From Parvibaculum lavamentivorans DS-1 (GTDB taxonomy: Bacteria; Pseudomonadota; Alphaproteobacteria; Parvibaculales; Parvibaculaceae): DNA of 64,000 bases. The position numbers were made by a program, and so were the translations under genes. The notes beneath the pieces were generated by a model. The model was not told where the DNA came from and did not search any database. It saw only the letters and a program-made list of their open reading frames with translations. Where the stretch lies: contig NC_009719.1 in the NCBI RefSeq assembly GCF_000017565.1, positions 2,587,001 to 2,651,000 on the forward strand. The letters are read 5' to 3'. Shown here in pieces: positions 20,492 through 31,552 of the stretch (position 1 is the first letter of the stretch; every line of letters starts with the position of its first letter).

Positions 20492-21958
20492 ATGTTGGGT
20501 GACATGCAGTTGGCGGCGTTGATGGGGTCAGGTCCCGCGCTTCCCGAAGGGGGGGCGACGGAGATACTCGGCCTGACGGCGGACAGCCGCGCGGTGCGCC
20601 CCGGTTATCTCTTCGCGGCGCTGCCCGGCACGAAGCTCGACGGAACGAAATTCATCGCCCAGGCCATCGAAAAAGGTGCCGCCGCGCTGCTGGTGCCGCT
20701 CGATGCGGCGGTGGCGGCGAATGTGCCGGTGATCGCGGATCGCAATCCACGCCGCCGGTTGGCGCTGATGGCGGCCGCATTCTTCGGCGACCAGCCGCGC
20801 ACCGTGGCGGCGGTGACGGGAACCAACGGCAAGACATCCATCGCGACCTTCCTGCGCGAAATCTGGGCCGCGCTCGGCGAAGAGGCGGCAAGCCTCGGCA
20901 CGCTTGGCGTCACCAGCGCGAAGGGCGAGCGGTCGCTCGGCTATACAACGCCCGATCCCGTGGCGCTGCAGGCGGAGCTGGCGGCGCTGGCGAAAGAAGG
21001 CGTGACGCATCTGGCGATGGAAGCATCGAGCCACGGGCTTGCACAATACAGGCTCGACGGCGTGAAGCTGCGCGCGGCGGGCTTCACCAATATCACGCGC
21101 GATCACATGGACTATCACACCAGCTTCGACGACTACCTCTATGCGAAGCTGCGCCTTTTCGGCGAGGTGATGGGACCGGGCGGCATCGCCGTGCTCAATG
21201 CCGACAGCGCGCAATATGCTGAATTCGAAGCCGTGTGCTGGGCGCGCGGGCATCGCATCATCTCCGTCGGGCGGAAGGGCAAGGGCATTTTCCTCGCCGC
21301 CGCGCGGCCGACGCCACGCGGGCAGACGCTGGAGCTGGTGCATGAGGGAAAGAATTATGCCGTGAACCTGCCGCTGGTCGGCGGCTTCCAGGCATCGAAC
21401 GCGCTGGTGGCGGCGGGGCTGGCCATAGGCTGCGGCGGCGCGGCGGAGAAGGTTTTCGCGGCGCTCGAGAAGCTGACGGGCGCAAAGGGGCGGATGGAAG
21501 AGGCGGCGCATCTGCCGAACGGCGCTTCCGTCTATATCGATTACGCCCATACGCCGGACGCGCTCGAAAACGCGCTGGAGGCGATCCGCCCGCATACGGC
21601 GGGAAGGCTTTCCATCGTGTTCGGCTGCGGCGGCGACCGGGACGCAGGCAAGCGGCCGCTGATGGGCGCCGCGGCAGCGAAACTTGCCGACATTATATAT
21701 GTGACCGACGACAATCCGCGCAGCGAGGCGGCGGATGCAATCCGCGCGGCCGTGCTCAAAGGCTGTCCGGGGGCGATCGAGATCGGCGACAGGGCAGCGG
21801 CCATCGAAACGGCGATGCGGGCGCTGCAGCCGGGCGACGTTCTCGTGGTGGCGGGGAAAGGCCATGAGACCGGGCAGATCGTCGGCGACAAGGTGCTGCC
21901 GTTCTCCGACCATGAGGCGATCCGCGAGGCAGCGAAGAAAATAGGAGGTGCCGCATGA
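20492..21958 (+). CDS. murE: UDP-MurNAc-L-Ala-D-Glu:meso-diaminopimelate ligase
   Basis: MurE adds meso-DAP to the nucleotide-linked dipeptide in the cytoplasm. The 488-residue product has the Mur ligase ATP loop VTGTNGKTS, the HGLAQYRLDGV...GFTNITRDHMDYH segment and YAHTPDALENAL. The DNPRSE motif selects DAP rather than lysine, as expected for a Gram-negative. A second in-frame ATG lies at 20504. The gene overlaps murF by 4 bp. Confidence 0.97.
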   Translation: MLGDMQLAALMGSGPALPEGGATEILGLTADSRAVRPGYLFAALPGTKLDGTKFIAQAIEKGAAALLVPLDAAVAANVPVIADRNPRRRLALMAAAFFGDQPRTVAAVTGTNGKTSIATFLREIWAALGEEAASLGTLGVTSAKGERSLGYTTPDPVALQAELAALAKEGVTHLAMEASSHGLAQYRLDGVKLRAAGFTNITRDHMDYHTSFDDYLYAKLRLFGEVMGPGGIAVLNADSAQYAEFEAVCWARGHRIISVGRKGKGIFLAAARPTPRGQTLELVHEGKNYAVNLPLVGGFQASNALVAAGLAIGCGGAAEKVFAALEKLTGAKGRMEEAAHLPNGASVYIDYAHTPDALENALEAIRPHTAGRLSIVFGCGGDRDAGKRPLMGAAAAKLADIIYVTDDNPRSEAADAIRAAVLKGCPGAIEIGDRAAAIETAMRALQPGDVLVVAGKGHETGQIVGDKVLPFSDHEAIREAAKKIGGAA

Positions 21959-23394
21959 GCGCGCCTCTGTGGACGAAAGAAGACGTGCTGGCCGCGACGG
22001 GCGGAAAGGCAGAAGGCGCGGCGTGGAGCGCGAGCGGTGTTTCCATCGACAGCCGGACGCTTGAAGCGGGCGACCTCTTCGTCGCCATCATCGGCGAGAA
22101 TTCCGATGGCCATGCCTATGTGGAAGGCGCGCTGAAGAAGGGCGCGGCAGCAGCCATTGTGAGCGCGCCGACGGAAGCGATGCGCGCGGCGGGGCCGCTT
22201 GTCATCGTGACCGACACGCTGGCGGCCTTGAACGCGCTTGGCCGGGCGGCGCGGGCCCGGACAAAGGCGAAGGTCGTTGCCGTGACCGGCAGCGTCGGCA
22301 AGACGGGGACGAAAGAGGCGCTGAAGCTCATTCTTTCCGAGCAGGGGGCGACGCATGCCTCCGCCGCTTCCTACAACAATCTCTGGGGTGTGCCGCTTTC
22401 CCTCGCGCGGATGCCGGCAGCAACGCGCTTCGGCATATTCGAAGTGGGGATGAACCATCCCGGCGAGATCACGCCGCTATCGAAGCTTGTCGAACCTTTC
22501 GTGTCGCTGATCACGACGGTCGAAGCGGTGCATATGGAATTTTTCGACTCTGTCGAGCAGATCGCCGATGCGAAGGGCGAGATTTTCGACGGTTTGCAGA
22601 AGGGCGGCGTCGCTATTCTCAATCGCGATAATCCGCATTACGAGCGGCTGCGCGCGAAAGCGGAAAAGAGCGGGGCCGGACGGATCATTTCATTCGGCGA
22701 ACATGAAGAAGCGGATGCACGGCTGGAGAAAGCGGCGCTGAAGGAAGACTGCTCCTGCGTGTCGGCGACGATCTGCGGGCAGAAGGTGACCTACAAGCTG
22801 GCCGTGCCGGGCCGCCACATCGTGATGAACAGTCTAGCGATGCTTGCCTGCGTACATGCGCTGGAGGCCGACCTGGCGATGGCGGCGCTGGCCATGGCAA
22901 GCCTCAAGGCACCGAAGGGGCGCGGCGAGCGGCACATCGTTTCAGCGCCGCTCGGACAGTTCACGCTGGTGGATGAAAGCTACAACGCCAATCCGGTGTC
23001 GATGCGTGCGGCGCTCGACGCGCTCGGACGGGCGAAGCCGGAGGGCAATGGCCGCCGCATCGCCGTTATGGGCGACATGCTGGAGATCGGCGAGACGTCG
23101 ATCGAGATGCATCGCGGGCTTGCCGATGCGGTGCGCGAGGCCGGCATCGATCTCGTTTTCGCCTGCGGGCCGCATATGCGCGAACTCTACAAGGCGCTGC
23201 CGGCGGCGGCGCAAGGCGCATACGCGGAAACATCCGCCGAGCTCGGGCCGTTGCTCCGCGACGCGGTGGAGCCGGGCGATGTGGTGATGGTGAAGGGGTC
23301 TCTCGGTTCCCGCATGGGGCCGCTTGTCGATCTGCTCAGGGGGCTGGGCGATGACGAGGGCGAGAGCATTCGGCGCAACAGGGGGACGAACTGA
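21955..23394 (+). CDS. murF: UDP-MurNAc-tripeptide:D-Ala-D-Ala ligase
   Basis: MurF adds the D-Ala-D-Ala dipeptide made by Ddl (30626-31552) to UDP-MurNAc-tripeptide. The 479-residue product has [16 protein letters not shown], the ATP loop [36 protein letters not shown] and [15 protein letters not shown]. The one-base overlap TGATG links it to mraY. Confidence 0.97.
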   Translation: MSAPLWTKEDVLAATGGKAEGAAWSASGVSIDSRTLEAGDLFVAIIGENSDGHAYVEGALKKGAAAAIVSAPTEAMRAAGPLVIVTDTLAALNALGRAARARTKAKVVAVTGSVGKTGTKEALKLILSEQGATHASAASYNNLWGVPLSLARMPAATRFGIFEVGMNHPGEITPLSKLVEPFVSLITTVEAVHMEFFDSVEQIADAKGEIFDGLQKGGVAILNRDNPHYERLRAKAEKSGAGRIISFGEHEEADARLEKAALKEDCSCVSATICGQKVTYKLAVPGRHIVMNSLAMLACVHALEADLAMAALAMASLKAPKGRGERHIVSAPLGQFTLVDESYNANPVSMRAALDALGRAKPEGNGRRIAVMGDMLEIGETSIEMHRGLADAVREAGIDLVFACGPHMRELYKALPAAAQGAYAETSAELGPLLRDAVEPGDVVMVKGSLGSRMGPLVDLLRGLGDDEGESIRRNRGTN

Positions 23395-24482
23395 TGCTCT
23401 ACGATCTTCTCGGCGGCATGGCGGGCGACATTCAGGCACTCAATGTCTTTCGCTACATCACCTTCCGCACCGGCGGCGCGACGGTGACGGCGCTGCTCAT
23501 CAGCTTCCTGTTCGGGCCGCGCATCATCGCTCTGCTGAAGGCCAAGCAGCGGCGCGGCCAGCCGATCCGCGAGGACGGGCCGCAGACCCATATCATCCAG
23601 AAGCAGGGCACGCCGACGATGGGCGGCTTTCTCATTCTCGTCGGGCTCGTTCCCTCGGTGCTGCTGTGGGCGGACTGGAGCAACCGCTATGTCTGGATCG
23701 TTCTCTTCGTGACGCTCGGCTTCGGCGCGGTGGGTTTTGCAGACGACTATCTGAAGGTTTCGAAGATTTCGCCGAAAGGCGTGCCTGGCCGCGTGAAGCT
23801 CTTTTTCGAATTCGTGATTGCGCTGATCGCGATGTGGGCGCTGGTGCTTGTGTCGAGCGAGCCGCTGCAGACGGCGCTGACGGTGCCGTTCTTCAAAACG
23901 CTGTTGATCGAGCTTGGCGGATTTTTCTTTCTCTTCGGCGCGCTGGTGATCGTCGGATCGTCCAATGCGGTGAACCTAACCGACGGGCTCGACGGGCTTG
24001 CCATCGTGCCGGTGATGATCGCGGCGGCGTCTCTCGGGCTTATCGTCTATCTCGTCGGCAATGCGGTGTTCGCGGATTACCTGCAGATCCATTTCGTGCC
24101 GGGGACGGGCGAGCTTGCGGTCTTCTGCGGGGCGCTGATCGGGGCGGGGCTCGGTTTCCTCTGGTACAACGCGCCGCCCGCCATGGTGTTCATGGGCGAC
24201 ACGGGCTCGCTTGCGCTTGGCGGCGCGCTCGGCGCGATTGCGGTGGCGGCGAAGCACGAGCTGGTACTGGCAATCATCGGCGGGCTTTTCGTGCTCGAAG
24301 CGGTGTCGGTCATCGTGCAGGTGGCATCGTTCAAGCTAACCGGCAAGCGCGTCTTCCGGATGGCGCCGCTGCATCATCATTTCGAACAGAAGGGCTGGGC
24401 GGAACCGACCGTCGTCGTGCGCTTCTGGATCATCTCCGTCGTGCTCGCCATGGCGGGCCTCGCCACATTGAAGTTGAGGTGA
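23394..24482 (+). CDS. mraY: Phospho-MurNAc-pentapeptide transferase
   Basis: MraY moves phospho-MurNAc-pentapeptide onto undecaprenyl phosphate to make lipid I at the inner membrane. The 362-residue protein has about ten hydrophobic helices. Signatures include [18 protein letters not shown] (the catalytic Asp pair), [25 protein letters not shown] and the histidine cluster [11 protein letters not shown]. Confidence 0.98.
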   Translation: MLYDLLGGMAGDIQALNVFRYITFRTGGATVTALLISFLFGPRIIALLKAKQRRGQPIREDGPQTHIIQKQGTPTMGGFLILVGLVPSVLLWADWSNRYVWIVLFVTLGFGAVGFADDYLKVSKISPKGVPGRVKLFFEFVIALIAMWALVLVSSEPLQTALTVPFFKTLLIELGGFFFLFGALVIVGSSNAVNLTDGLDGLAIVPVMIAAASLGLIVYLVGNAVFADYLQIHFVPGTGELAVFCGALIGAGLGFLWYNAPPAMVFMGDTGSLALGGALGAIAVAAKHELVLAIIGGLFVLEAVSVIVQVASFKLTGKRVFRMAPLHHHFEQKGWAEPTVVVRFWIISVVLAMAGLATLKLR

Positions 24483-24486
24483 GGAC

Positions 24487-25890
24487 ATGATCGCGGCGAC
24501 CGGATTCGAAAAGCGTAACGTGGCGGTGCTGGGACTCGGCAAGTCCGGGATGGCGACCGTGCGCGCGCTCGAGGCCGGCGGCGCGAACGTCTTTGCGTGG
24601 GACGATGCGGGCGAGAAGCGCGCGGAAGCGGCGAAGGCGGGGTTCACGCTTTCGGATGCGAGCGGCTGGGACTGGAAGACCTTCGCGGCGCTGGTGCTGA
24701 GCCCCGGCATTCCACTGACGCATCCGGAGCCGCATCCGGCGGTGCTGACCGCGAAGGCGGCGGGCGTCGAGGTGATCGGCGACATCGAACTTTTCCAGCG
24801 TGCGGTGACGGGTACGGGCGCGAAGGTCGTCGCGATCACGGGTACCAATGGAAAGTCGACGACAACGGCGCTGATCGGTCACATGGTGCGGCGCTGCGGC
24901 GGCGACGCGCAGGTGGGCGGCAATATCGGCAAGGCGGTGCTGGAGCTCGAAGCGCCCTCCGCGAGCAGCGTTTATGTGGTGGAAGTATCGTCCTACCAGA
25001 TCGACCTCGCGCCGAGCCTTGCGCCGCATATCGCGGTGCTGCTCAATATCACGCCGGACCATATCGACCGGCATGGCACGGTGGAGCATTATGCGGATGT
25101 GAAGGCGCGCATCTTCGCGCGGCAGACGGCGGCGGATACGGCCGTCATCGGCATCGACGAGCGGCGGTCGAGCGACATCTGCACGCGGGAAAGCGCCCGT
25201 CGGGTGGAGAAGGTTGTGCCGGTGTCGGTCGGCAAGGCGCTGTCGCGCGGCGTTTATGCGCTGGACGGCGTGCTTTACGACAGCACGGGCACGCAGACGG
25301 CGAAGGCGGGCGACCTGCGGACGATCAAGACGCTGGCGGGTGCGCATAACTGGCAGAACGCGGCGGCGGCTTATGCGGCGGGCCGCGCGCTCGGCTATCA
25401 GCGCGAGCGGATTTTCGCGGCATTCGAGAGTTTCCCGGGCCTCGCGCACCGGATGGAGATCGTCGCCGAGGCGGAGGGCGTGCGCTTCGTCAATGACAGC
25501 AAGGCGACCAATGCGGATGCGGCATCGAAGGCGCTCGGCACATATGACAACATCTACTGGATCGCGGGTGGCAAGGCGAAGGAGGGCGGCATCGAAAGTC
25601 TCGAGCCCTGGTTCCCTCGCATCCGCAGGGCCTATCTGATCGGCGATGCGGCGAAGAGCTTCGGCGAGACGCTGAAGGGAAAAGTGGAAGCCGTGCAGTG
25701 CGGCACGCTCGACCGCGCCGTCGAGGCCGCGACGCGCGATGCGCGCGCCGATGCGAGCGACCTCAAGGTGGTGCTGCTTTCTCCGGCCTGTGCCTCGTTC
25801 GATCAGTTCGCAAATTTCGAGCAGCGCGGAGATGCTTTCCGCGCCGCCGTGCAGGAGCGGGTCGCGACCATGGGGGGTGCCGCCGCATGA
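24487..25890 (+). CDS. murD: UDP-MurNAc-L-Ala:D-Glu ligase
   Basis: MurD adds D-glutamate to UDP-MurNAc-L-Ala. The 467-residue product has an N-terminal Rossmann-like domain (VAVLGLGKSGMATVRAL), the ATP loop ITGTNGKSTTTALIGHM, LNITPDHIDRHGT and FVNDSKATNADA, with a late LSPACASFDQFANFEQRGDAF motif. It starts 4 bp after mraY and overlaps ftsW by 4 bp. Confidence 0.97.
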   Translation: MIAATGFEKRNVAVLGLGKSGMATVRALEAGGANVFAWDDAGEKRAEAAKAGFTLSDASGWDWKTFAALVLSPGIPLTHPEPHPAVLTAKAAGVEVIGDIELFQRAVTGTGAKVVAITGTNGKSTTTALIGHMVRRCGGDAQVGGNIGKAVLELEAPSASSVYVVEVSSYQIDLAPSLAPHIAVLLNITPDHIDRHGTVEHYADVKARIFARQTAADTAVIGIDERRSSDICTRESARRVEKVVPVSVGKALSRGVYALDGVLYDSTGTQTAKAGDLRTIKTLAGAHNWQNAAAAYAAGRALGYQRERIFAAFESFPGLAHRMEIVAEAEGVRFVNDSKATNADAASKALGTYDNIYWIAGGKAKEGGIESLEPWFPRIRRAYLIGDAAKSFGETLKGKVEAVQCGTLDRAVEAATRDARADASDLKVVLLSPACASFDQFANFEQRGDAFRAAVQERVATMGGAAA

Positions 25891-27035
25891 TCCGTCTCGC
25901 GCGCACAAACCGCAGCGTCATCGCCGAATGGTGGTGGACCGTCGACAAGTGGACGTTGCTCGTCCTGATGTGCCTGATGCTGCTTGGCGGCGTGCTGGCG
26001 CTTGCGGCGAGCCCGGCCGTTGCGACGCGGATCAACCTGCCGCCATTCCATTTCGTATACCGGCAGATGGTTTTCTTCATTCCCGCCATCGCGGTGATGA
26101 TCGGCGTATCGCTGCTCAATGTGCGGCAGGTGCGGCGGCTTGCGGCCATTGTTTTCGCCACTGGCTTCGTGCTGATGGCGTTGACGCTCATCATCGGGCC
26201 GGAAGTGAAGGGCGCGCATCGCTGGCTGCAGATCGGTCCGCTCGCCATCCAGCCATCCGAATTCGTGAAGCCCGCCTTCATCGTGCTGGTTGCCTGGCTT
26301 TTTGCGGAGGCGCAGCGCACGCCCGGCGTTCCAGGCACGGCGCTTGGCCTCGGACTTTACGCCATGGTGGTTTCGGTGTTGGCGCTGCAGCCGGATTTCG
26401 GCCAGCTCATGCTCGTCACCGCCGTTTTCGGTGCGATGTTCTTCATGGCCGGGCTTTCCTGGGGATGGATCGGATCCCTGGGCGCGCTTGCCGCTTCCGG
26501 CGCCGTTGCGGCCTACACGCTGATGCCGCATGTGGCGAGCCGCGTGAACCGCTTTCTCGATCCGGAATCGGGCGACACCTACCAGATCGACAGGGCGCTC
26601 GACGCGTTCCACACCGGCGGCTTTTTCGGGCGCGGGCCGGGCGAGGGCGAGGTAAAGCGCATTCTCCCCGACGCGCATACGGATTTCATTTTCGCCGTCG
26701 CGGCGGAAGAATATGGCGTTCTCGCCGGTCTCATCATCATCGGTCTCTTCGCTTTCATCGTGGTGCGGGCGCTCCGCCATGCGATGGAGGAGCAGGACCT
26801 CTTCCTGCAATTCGCGACCTGCGGCCTGGTGGCGCTGTTCGGATTGCAGGCGCTCATCAACATGGCGGTGAACGTGAACCTCATGCCGGCCAAGGGCATG
26901 ACGCTGCCGTTCATCTCCTATGGCGGCTCGTCGCTGCTGGCGCTTGCCTTTGCGATGGGAATGCTGCTCGCGCTGACGCGCCGCCGCGCCGGCAGCAATG
27001 TGGCTCCTCCAAGCGGACGGAGGACCTACGCATGA
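25887..27035 (+). CDS. ftsW: Septal peptidoglycan glycosyltransferase FtsW (SEDS family)
   Basis: FtsW polymerises lipid II into glycan strands at the septum together with FtsI. The product has 382 residues and about ten membrane helices. SEDS signatures are GAHRWLQIGPLAIQPSEFVK, QPDFGQ, GGFFGRGPGEG, PDAHTDFIFAVAAEEYG and the final ISYGGSSLLA. The ATG at 25887 overlaps the murD stop (ATGA) and gives the normal FtsW length; a longer upstream frame lies within murD. Confidence 0.97.
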   Translation: MIRLARTNRSVIAEWWWTVDKWTLLVLMCLMLLGGVLALAASPAVATRINLPPFHFVYRQMVFFIPAIAVMIGVSLLNVRQVRRLAAIVFATGFVLMALTLIIGPEVKGAHRWLQIGPLAIQPSEFVKPAFIVLVAWLFAEAQRTPGVPGTALGLGLYAMVVSVLALQPDFGQLMLVTAVFGAMFFMAGLSWGWIGSLGALAASGAVAAYTLMPHVASRVNRFLDPESGDTYQIDRALDAFHTGGFFGRGPGEGEVKRILPDAHTDFIFAVAAEEYGVLAGLIIIGLFAFIVVRALRHAMEEQDLFLQFATCGLVALFGLQALINMAVNVNLMPAKGMTLPFISYGGSSLLALAFAMGMLLALTRRRAGSNVAPPSGRRTYA

Positions 27036-28225
27036 CGCATTATCCGAACGGTCCCATCGTCATTGCCGCCGGCGGCACGGGCGGGCATCTCTTCCCCGGT
27101 CAGGCGTTGGCGCAGGAATTGCGCCGCCGCGGCCGCCGCATCGTGCTGATGACGGATGAGCGCGTGCAACGCTTCGACAAGCTTTTCCCGGACGCGGATA
27201 TCTATGCGGTACCTTCGGCGACACCTTCAGGCAAAGGCATCGCCGGTCTGCTGCGCGCCGCACCGTCCATTCTGGCGGGCGTGGCGCGCTCCTTCTCCAT
27301 CCTGCAGCGGGTGAAGCCCGCCGCGTTGATCGGCTTTGGCGGCTATCCGACCTTGCCGCCCGTTCTTGCCGCGATCCTGCGCGGTGTGCCGGCCTGTGTG
27401 CATGAGCAGAACGCGGTGCTCGGCCGCGTGAACCGGCTTGCCGGTCCGCATGTCCAGGCCATCGCCTCTACATTCGACGCACCGAAATTTCTGAAGGCGC
27501 GCGATGCGGGCAAGCTCGTGCTCACCGGCAATCCCGTTCGCGATGCCGTGATCGCGCAGGCGGGCGCTGCCTATGAGACCCCGGGCAACGAAGGCAAGAT
27601 CAAGCTTCTCGTTTTCGGCGGCAGCCAGGGCGCGCGCGTGATGAGCGATATCGTGCCGCTCGCGCTGGCGCGTTTGCCGGAACGGCTAAGGCGGCGGCTC
27701 TCCGTCGTGCAGCAATGCCGCGCCGAAGACATTGCGCGGGTCGGCGAAATATATAGTGCGGCGGACATTGACGCCGAACTCAATGCCTTCTTCGACGACA
27801 TGCCGGCCCGTATTGCCGCCTGCCATCTCGTGATCGGCCGCTCCGGCGCATCGACGGTAAGCGAGCTCGCCGTGATCGGCCGGCCCGCCATTCTGGTGCC
27901 GCTGCCGCATTCGCTCGACAACGACCAGAAGGCAAATGCCGAGAAGCTCGCACAGGCGGGCGCAGCCTGGATGATCGAGCAGAAATATTTCACCGAGGAT
28001 GCGCTTTGCGAGCGGCTGGAAAAGCTGTTCGAGGATCCCGCCGATCTTGAAGCCGCCGCCCGCGCCGCCAAGGCGCAAGGGCAGCCCAATGCCGTGCGCG
28101 ATCTTGCCGATCTCGTGGAGGCGCTGGGGCGCGGCGAATTCCGTGCGCTTCGCCGCCGCGGCCGCAATGGCGGCAAGAGCGACGGCGACGCCAAGCTCCT
28201 CAAGTTCGCGATAGGAGGTGCATGA
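27032..28225 (+). CDS. murG: Undecaprenyl-PP-MurNAc-pentapeptide GlcNAc transferase
   Basis: MurG adds GlcNAc to lipid I to make lipid II on the inner face of the membrane. The 397-residue product has [55 protein letters not shown] and the UDP-GlcNAc site [19 protein letters not shown]. The ATG at 27032 follows CGGAGGACC and overlaps the ftsW stop; a much longer open frame (from 25739) is mostly the murD/ftsW shadow. The C-terminal 40 residues are arginine-, glycine- and lysine-rich, longer than in E. coli. Confidence 0.97.
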   Translation: MTHYPNGPIVIAAGGTGGHLFPGQALAQELRRRGRRIVLMTDERVQRFDKLFPDADIYAVPSATPSGKGIAGLLRAAPSILAGVARSFSILQRVKPAALIGFGGYPTLPPVLAAILRGVPACVHEQNAVLGRVNRLAGPHVQAIASTFDAPKFLKARDAGKLVLTGNPVRDAVIAQAGAAYETPGNEGKIKLLVFGGSQGARVMSDIVPLALARLPERLRRRLSVVQQCRAEDIARVGEIYSAADIDAELNAFFDDMPARIAACHLVIGRSGASTVSELAVIGRPAILVPLPHSLDNDQKANAEKLAQAGAAWMIEQKYFTEDALCERLEKLFEDPADLEAAARAAKAQGQPNAVRDLADLVEALGRGEFRALRRRGRNGGKSDGDAKLLKFAIGGA

Positions 28226-29700
28226 TGCGCCCGGCACCTCTCGACATCGGCAATATCCATTTCGTCGGCATCGGCGGCATCGGCATGAGCGGCATTGCCG
28301 AAGTCATGCACAATCTCGGCTACACGGTCCAGGGCAGCGATCTTGCCGACAGCGCCAATGTGAAGCGGTTGAAAGGCCTTGGCATCAAGGTCTTCATCGG
28401 ACAGAAGGCGGAAAACCTCGCGGAAGCGCAAGTCATTGTGGTGTCGTCCGCCATTCGCGCCGACAATCCCGAACTGATGGAAGCCCGCGCGCGCTTTCTT
28501 CCTGTCGTGCGCCGCGCCGAAATGCTGGCGGAGCTCATGCGTCTCAAGAGCTGCGTCGCCATCGGCGGCACGCATGGCAAGACGACGACGACATCGCTCG
28601 TCGCGGCCATTCTCGACAAGGCGGGGCTCGACCCGACCGTCATCAATGGCGGCATCATCAATGCCTATGGCACGAATGCGCGGCTCGGCGGCGGCGAGTG
28701 GATGGTGGTCGAGGCCGATGAATCCGACGGCACCTTCGTGAAGCTGCCCGCGACCATCGCCATCGTCACCAATATTGACCCGGAACATCTCGACTATTAC
28801 GGCAGCTTCGACGCCGCGAAGGACGCCTTCCTCGCTTTCGTCGAAAACGTGCCGTTCTACGGCGCCGCCGTGATGTGCATCGATCATCCGGAAGTGCAGG
28901 CGCTGATCGGCCGCGTGCGCGACCGGCGCATCGTGACCTACGGCACCAATCCGCAGGCCGATATCCGCGCCACCAATGCGCGCGTCGAAGACGGTTTCAA
29001 TGTGTTCGACGTCGCCATCACCGACCGCAAGACGGGTACCGCGCGCGAGATGACGGGCGTGCGCCTCGCCATGCACGGCACGCATAATATGCTGAACAGC
29101 CTCGCGGCTATCGGCGTTGCGACGCAGATGGGCATTGCGGACGACAAGATCCGCGCGGCGCTGGAAGGTTTCGGCGGCGTGAAGCGGCGCTTCACGTTTG
29201 TGGGAAGCTGGAACGACGTCAACATCTATGACGACTACGGCCACCATCCCGTCGAGATCGCGGCGGTGCTGCAGGCGGCGCGCTCCGCCACCAAGGGCCG
29301 CACCATCGCCGTGGTGCAGCCGCATCGCTATACGCGGCTTCACAATCTCTTCGACGAATTCTGCGCCTGCTTCAACGATGCCGATGCAGTGATCGTGGCC
29401 GATGTCTATGAAGCGGGCGAGAAGCCCATCGAGGGCGCGAGCCGCGATGCGCTGGTCGAAGGCCTGCGCGACCGTGGACATCGCAACGTGATGGCGCTTG
29501 ACGGGCCTGAAGCCCTGCCGCGTCTGATCGCCGAAACCGCCAGGCCGGGCGACCTTGTCGTTTGCCTCGGCGCGGGCAGCATCACCTATTGGGCAAACGC
29601 GCTGCCGGACGATCTGGCGAAGCTCGGCGGAAAGAAGAAAGCCGCCGCGAAGAGCGCAGCGAAGACCAAGGCGAAGCCGAAAAAAGGGAGGGGGAAATGA
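28222..29700 (+). CDS. murC: UDP-MurNAc:L-alanine ligase
   Basis: MurC adds L-Ala to UDP-MurNAc, the first step of stem peptide assembly. The 492-residue product has [15 protein letters not shown], the ATP loop [36 protein letters not shown] and [10 protein letters not shown]. An AGGAGGTG site precedes the ATG, which overlaps the murG stop. After the normal end (about [20 protein letters not shown]) there is a 22-residue tail of mostly Lys and Ala ([13 protein letters not shown]...), unusual for the family. Confidence 0.97.
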   Translation: MMRPAPLDIGNIHFVGIGGIGMSGIAEVMHNLGYTVQGSDLADSANVKRLKGLGIKVFIGQKAENLAEAQVIVVSSAIRADNPELMEARARFLPVVRRAEMLAELMRLKSCVAIGGTHGKTTTTSLVAAILDKAGLDPTVINGGIINAYGTNARLGGGEWMVVEADESDGTFVKLPATIAIVTNIDPEHLDYYGSFDAAKDAFLAFVENVPFYGAAVMCIDHPEVQALIGRVRDRRIVTYGTNPQADIRATNARVEDGFNVFDVAITDRKTGTAREMTGVRLAMHGTHNMLNSLAAIGVATQMGIADDKIRAALEGFGGVKRRFTFVGSWNDVNIYDDYGHHPVEIAAVLQAARSATKGRTIAVVQPHRYTRLHNLFDEFCACFNDADAVIVADVYEAGEKPIEGASRDALVEGLRDRGHRNVMALDGPEALPRLIAETARPGDLVVCLGAGSITYWANALPDDLAKLGGKKKAAAKSAAKTKAKPKKGRGK

Positions 29701-30629
29701 TGGCTGCCGAAGCCACCGCCGCTCTCATCGACCGGCTGCCCAAGGTTCGCGGCGAGCTTGTCGCCGATGCGCCGCTTGCGCCGCTCACCTGGTTTCGCGC
29801 GGGCGGCAATGCGGAAGTGCTCTTCCGTCCGGCGGATGCGGATGATCTGGCGGCGTTCCTCGCCGGGACGCCGGCGGATGTGCCTGTCACGATCATCGGC
29901 GTCGGTTCCAACCTGCTGGTGCGCGAGGGCGGTGTACCCGGCGTCGTCATCCGGCTCGGGCGGGGGTTCATGAATATCGAGATCGAGGGGACCTGTGTTC
30001 GCGCGGGAACCGCGGCGCTCGACGTTGCGGTTTCCCGCGCGGCGCAGGAAGCAGGACTTGCCGGCCTCGAATTCTATCGCGGCATTCCGGGCTCCATCGG
30101 CGGCGCGCTGCGCATGAATGGCGGTGCCTATGGCCGCGAAACGAAGGATGTGCTGGTGGAGGCCGTCGCCATCGACCGGGCAGGCAAGCGGCATGTGCTG
30201 ACGAATGCCGACATGCACTACACCTATCGCCATTGCGGCGCGCCGGACGATCTCATTTTCGTCGAGGCGCTGTTTCAGGGCACGCCGGGCAATGCCGAGG
30301 ACATCCTGCGGCGCATGAACGAAATCACCTCGTCGCGCGAGGCGACACAGCCGATCCGCACGCGCACGGGCGGCTCGACCTTCAAGAATCCCGAAGGTCA
30401 CAAGTCCTGGCAGCTGATCGACGCGGCGGGCTGCCGCGGGCTGCGCAAGGGCGGGGCGCAGGTGTCGGAGCTGCATTGCAACTTCCTCATCAATACGGGC
30501 GACGCAACCGCCAGCGACATCGAAGACCTTGGCGAGGAAGTGCGCGCGCGCGTGAAGGAGACGAGCGGCGTGACGCTGGAATGGGAAATCCGCCGCATCG
30601 GCATTCGTAAAGAGAGGGGCGGGGCATGA
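29697..30629 (+). CDS. murB: UDP-N-acetylenolpyruvoylglucosamine reductase
   Basis: MurB is the FAD/NADPH enzyme that makes UDP-MurNAc. The 310-residue product has [48 protein letters not shown], the catalytic-Ser region [11 protein letters not shown] and [12 protein letters not shown], as in the short (type II) MurB. Two adjacent ATGs (29697 and 29700) are possible; the first overlaps the murC stop and follows GGGAGGGG. A further upstream extension runs inside murC and was not used. Confidence 0.97.
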   Translation: MMAAEATAALIDRLPKVRGELVADAPLAPLTWFRAGGNAEVLFRPADADDLAAFLAGTPADVPVTIIGVGSNLLVREGGVPGVVIRLGRGFMNIEIEGTCVRAGTAALDVAVSRAAQEAGLAGLEFYRGIPGSIGGALRMNGGAYGRETKDVLVEAVAIDRAGKRHVLTNADMHYTYRHCGAPDDLIFVEALFQGTPGNAEDILRRMNEITSSREATQPIRTRTGGSTFKNPEGHKSWQLIDAAGCRGLRKGGAQVSELHCNFLINTGDATASDIEDLGEEVRARVKETSGVTLEWEIRRIGIRKERGGA

Positions 30630-31552
30630 GCCAGGCAAAGCATGTCGCCGTTCTGAAAGGCGGATGGAGCGCCGAGCGCGAGGTGAGCCTCGTCTCCGGC
30701 AAGGGCTGTGCCGAGGCGCTGCGCAAGCATGGCTACCGCGTGACCGAGATCGATGCGGGGCGCGATCTTGCCGACCAGATATTGAAAGTGAAGCCGGACG
30801 TCGCTTTCAACGCGCTGCATGGCCGCTGGGGCGAAGATGGCTGCGTCCAGGGGCTGCTTGAAATTCTCCGCGTGCCTTACACGCATTCGGGCGTGCTCGC
30901 CTCCGCGCTGGCGATGCACAAGGAACGGGCGAAGTTCGTTTTCCGCGCCGCCGGTCTTCCGGTCGCCGAAAGCGTCGTGGTGCCGCGCGAGCAGGCGGCG
31001 CATGGCCATGTGATGGACCCCCCCTACGTCATCAAGCCGGTGAGCGAAGGCTCCTCCGTCGGTGTCTTCATCGTGCGCGCGGGCGACAACAGGCCGCCCG
31101 CCGAACTTACCTCGGCGGAATGGAACCTCGGCGACGAGGTGATGGCGGAACGCTATATCGCGGGCCGCGAACTTACCTGCGCCGTGATGGGTGAGGAAAT
31201 ATTCGGCGTCACCGAAATCATCGCCAATACGACTTTCTACGATTACGAGGCGAAGTATCAGACCGGCGGTTCGCGCCACATCATCCCGGCGCCCATCGAT
31301 GCAGACATCTATGCCGAGGTGCAGCGCGTGACGCTGGCCGCGCACAAGGCGCTTGGCTGCCGGGGCGTTTCCCGCGCCGATTTCCGCTTCGACGATACGC
31401 GGCCGGGCAAGCCCGAACTCATTCTCCTCGAAGTGAACACGCAGCCGGGCATGACGCCGACATCGCTCGTGCCGGAGCTTGCCAATCTCGCCGGCTATTC
31501 CTACGGCGAGCTGGTGAGCTGGATGGTGGAGGAAGCATCATGCGACAGGTGA
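30626..31552 (+). CDS. ddl: D-alanine:D-alanine ligase
   Basis: Ddl joins two D-Ala with ATP for use by MurF. The 308-residue ATP-grasp protein has [76 protein letters not shown] and [16 protein letters not shown]. It matches the dcw-linked DdlB type. It overlaps murB by 4 bp and ftsQ by 13 bp. Confidence 0.97.
   Translation: MSQAKHVAVLKGGWSAEREVSLVSGKGCAEALRKHGYRVTEIDAGRDLADQILKVKPDVAFNALHGRWGEDGCVQGLLEILRVPYTHSGVLASALAMHKERAKFVFRAAGLPVAESVVVPREQAAHGHVMDPPYVIKPVSEGSSVGVFIVRAGDNRPPAELTSAEWNLGDEVMAERYIAGRELTCAVMGEEIFGVTEIIANTTFYDYEAKYQTGGSRHIIPAPIDADIYAEVQRVTLAAHKALGCRGVSRADFRFDDTRPGKPELILLEVNTQPGMTPTSLVPELANLAGYSYGELVSWMVEEASCDR

Noticed and set aside
25739-27031. Long in-frame upstream extension of murG
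   Set aside because: It overlaps murD and ftsW in another frame and is Arg/Ala-rich; the ATG at 27032 has a ribosome site and the family N-terminus.
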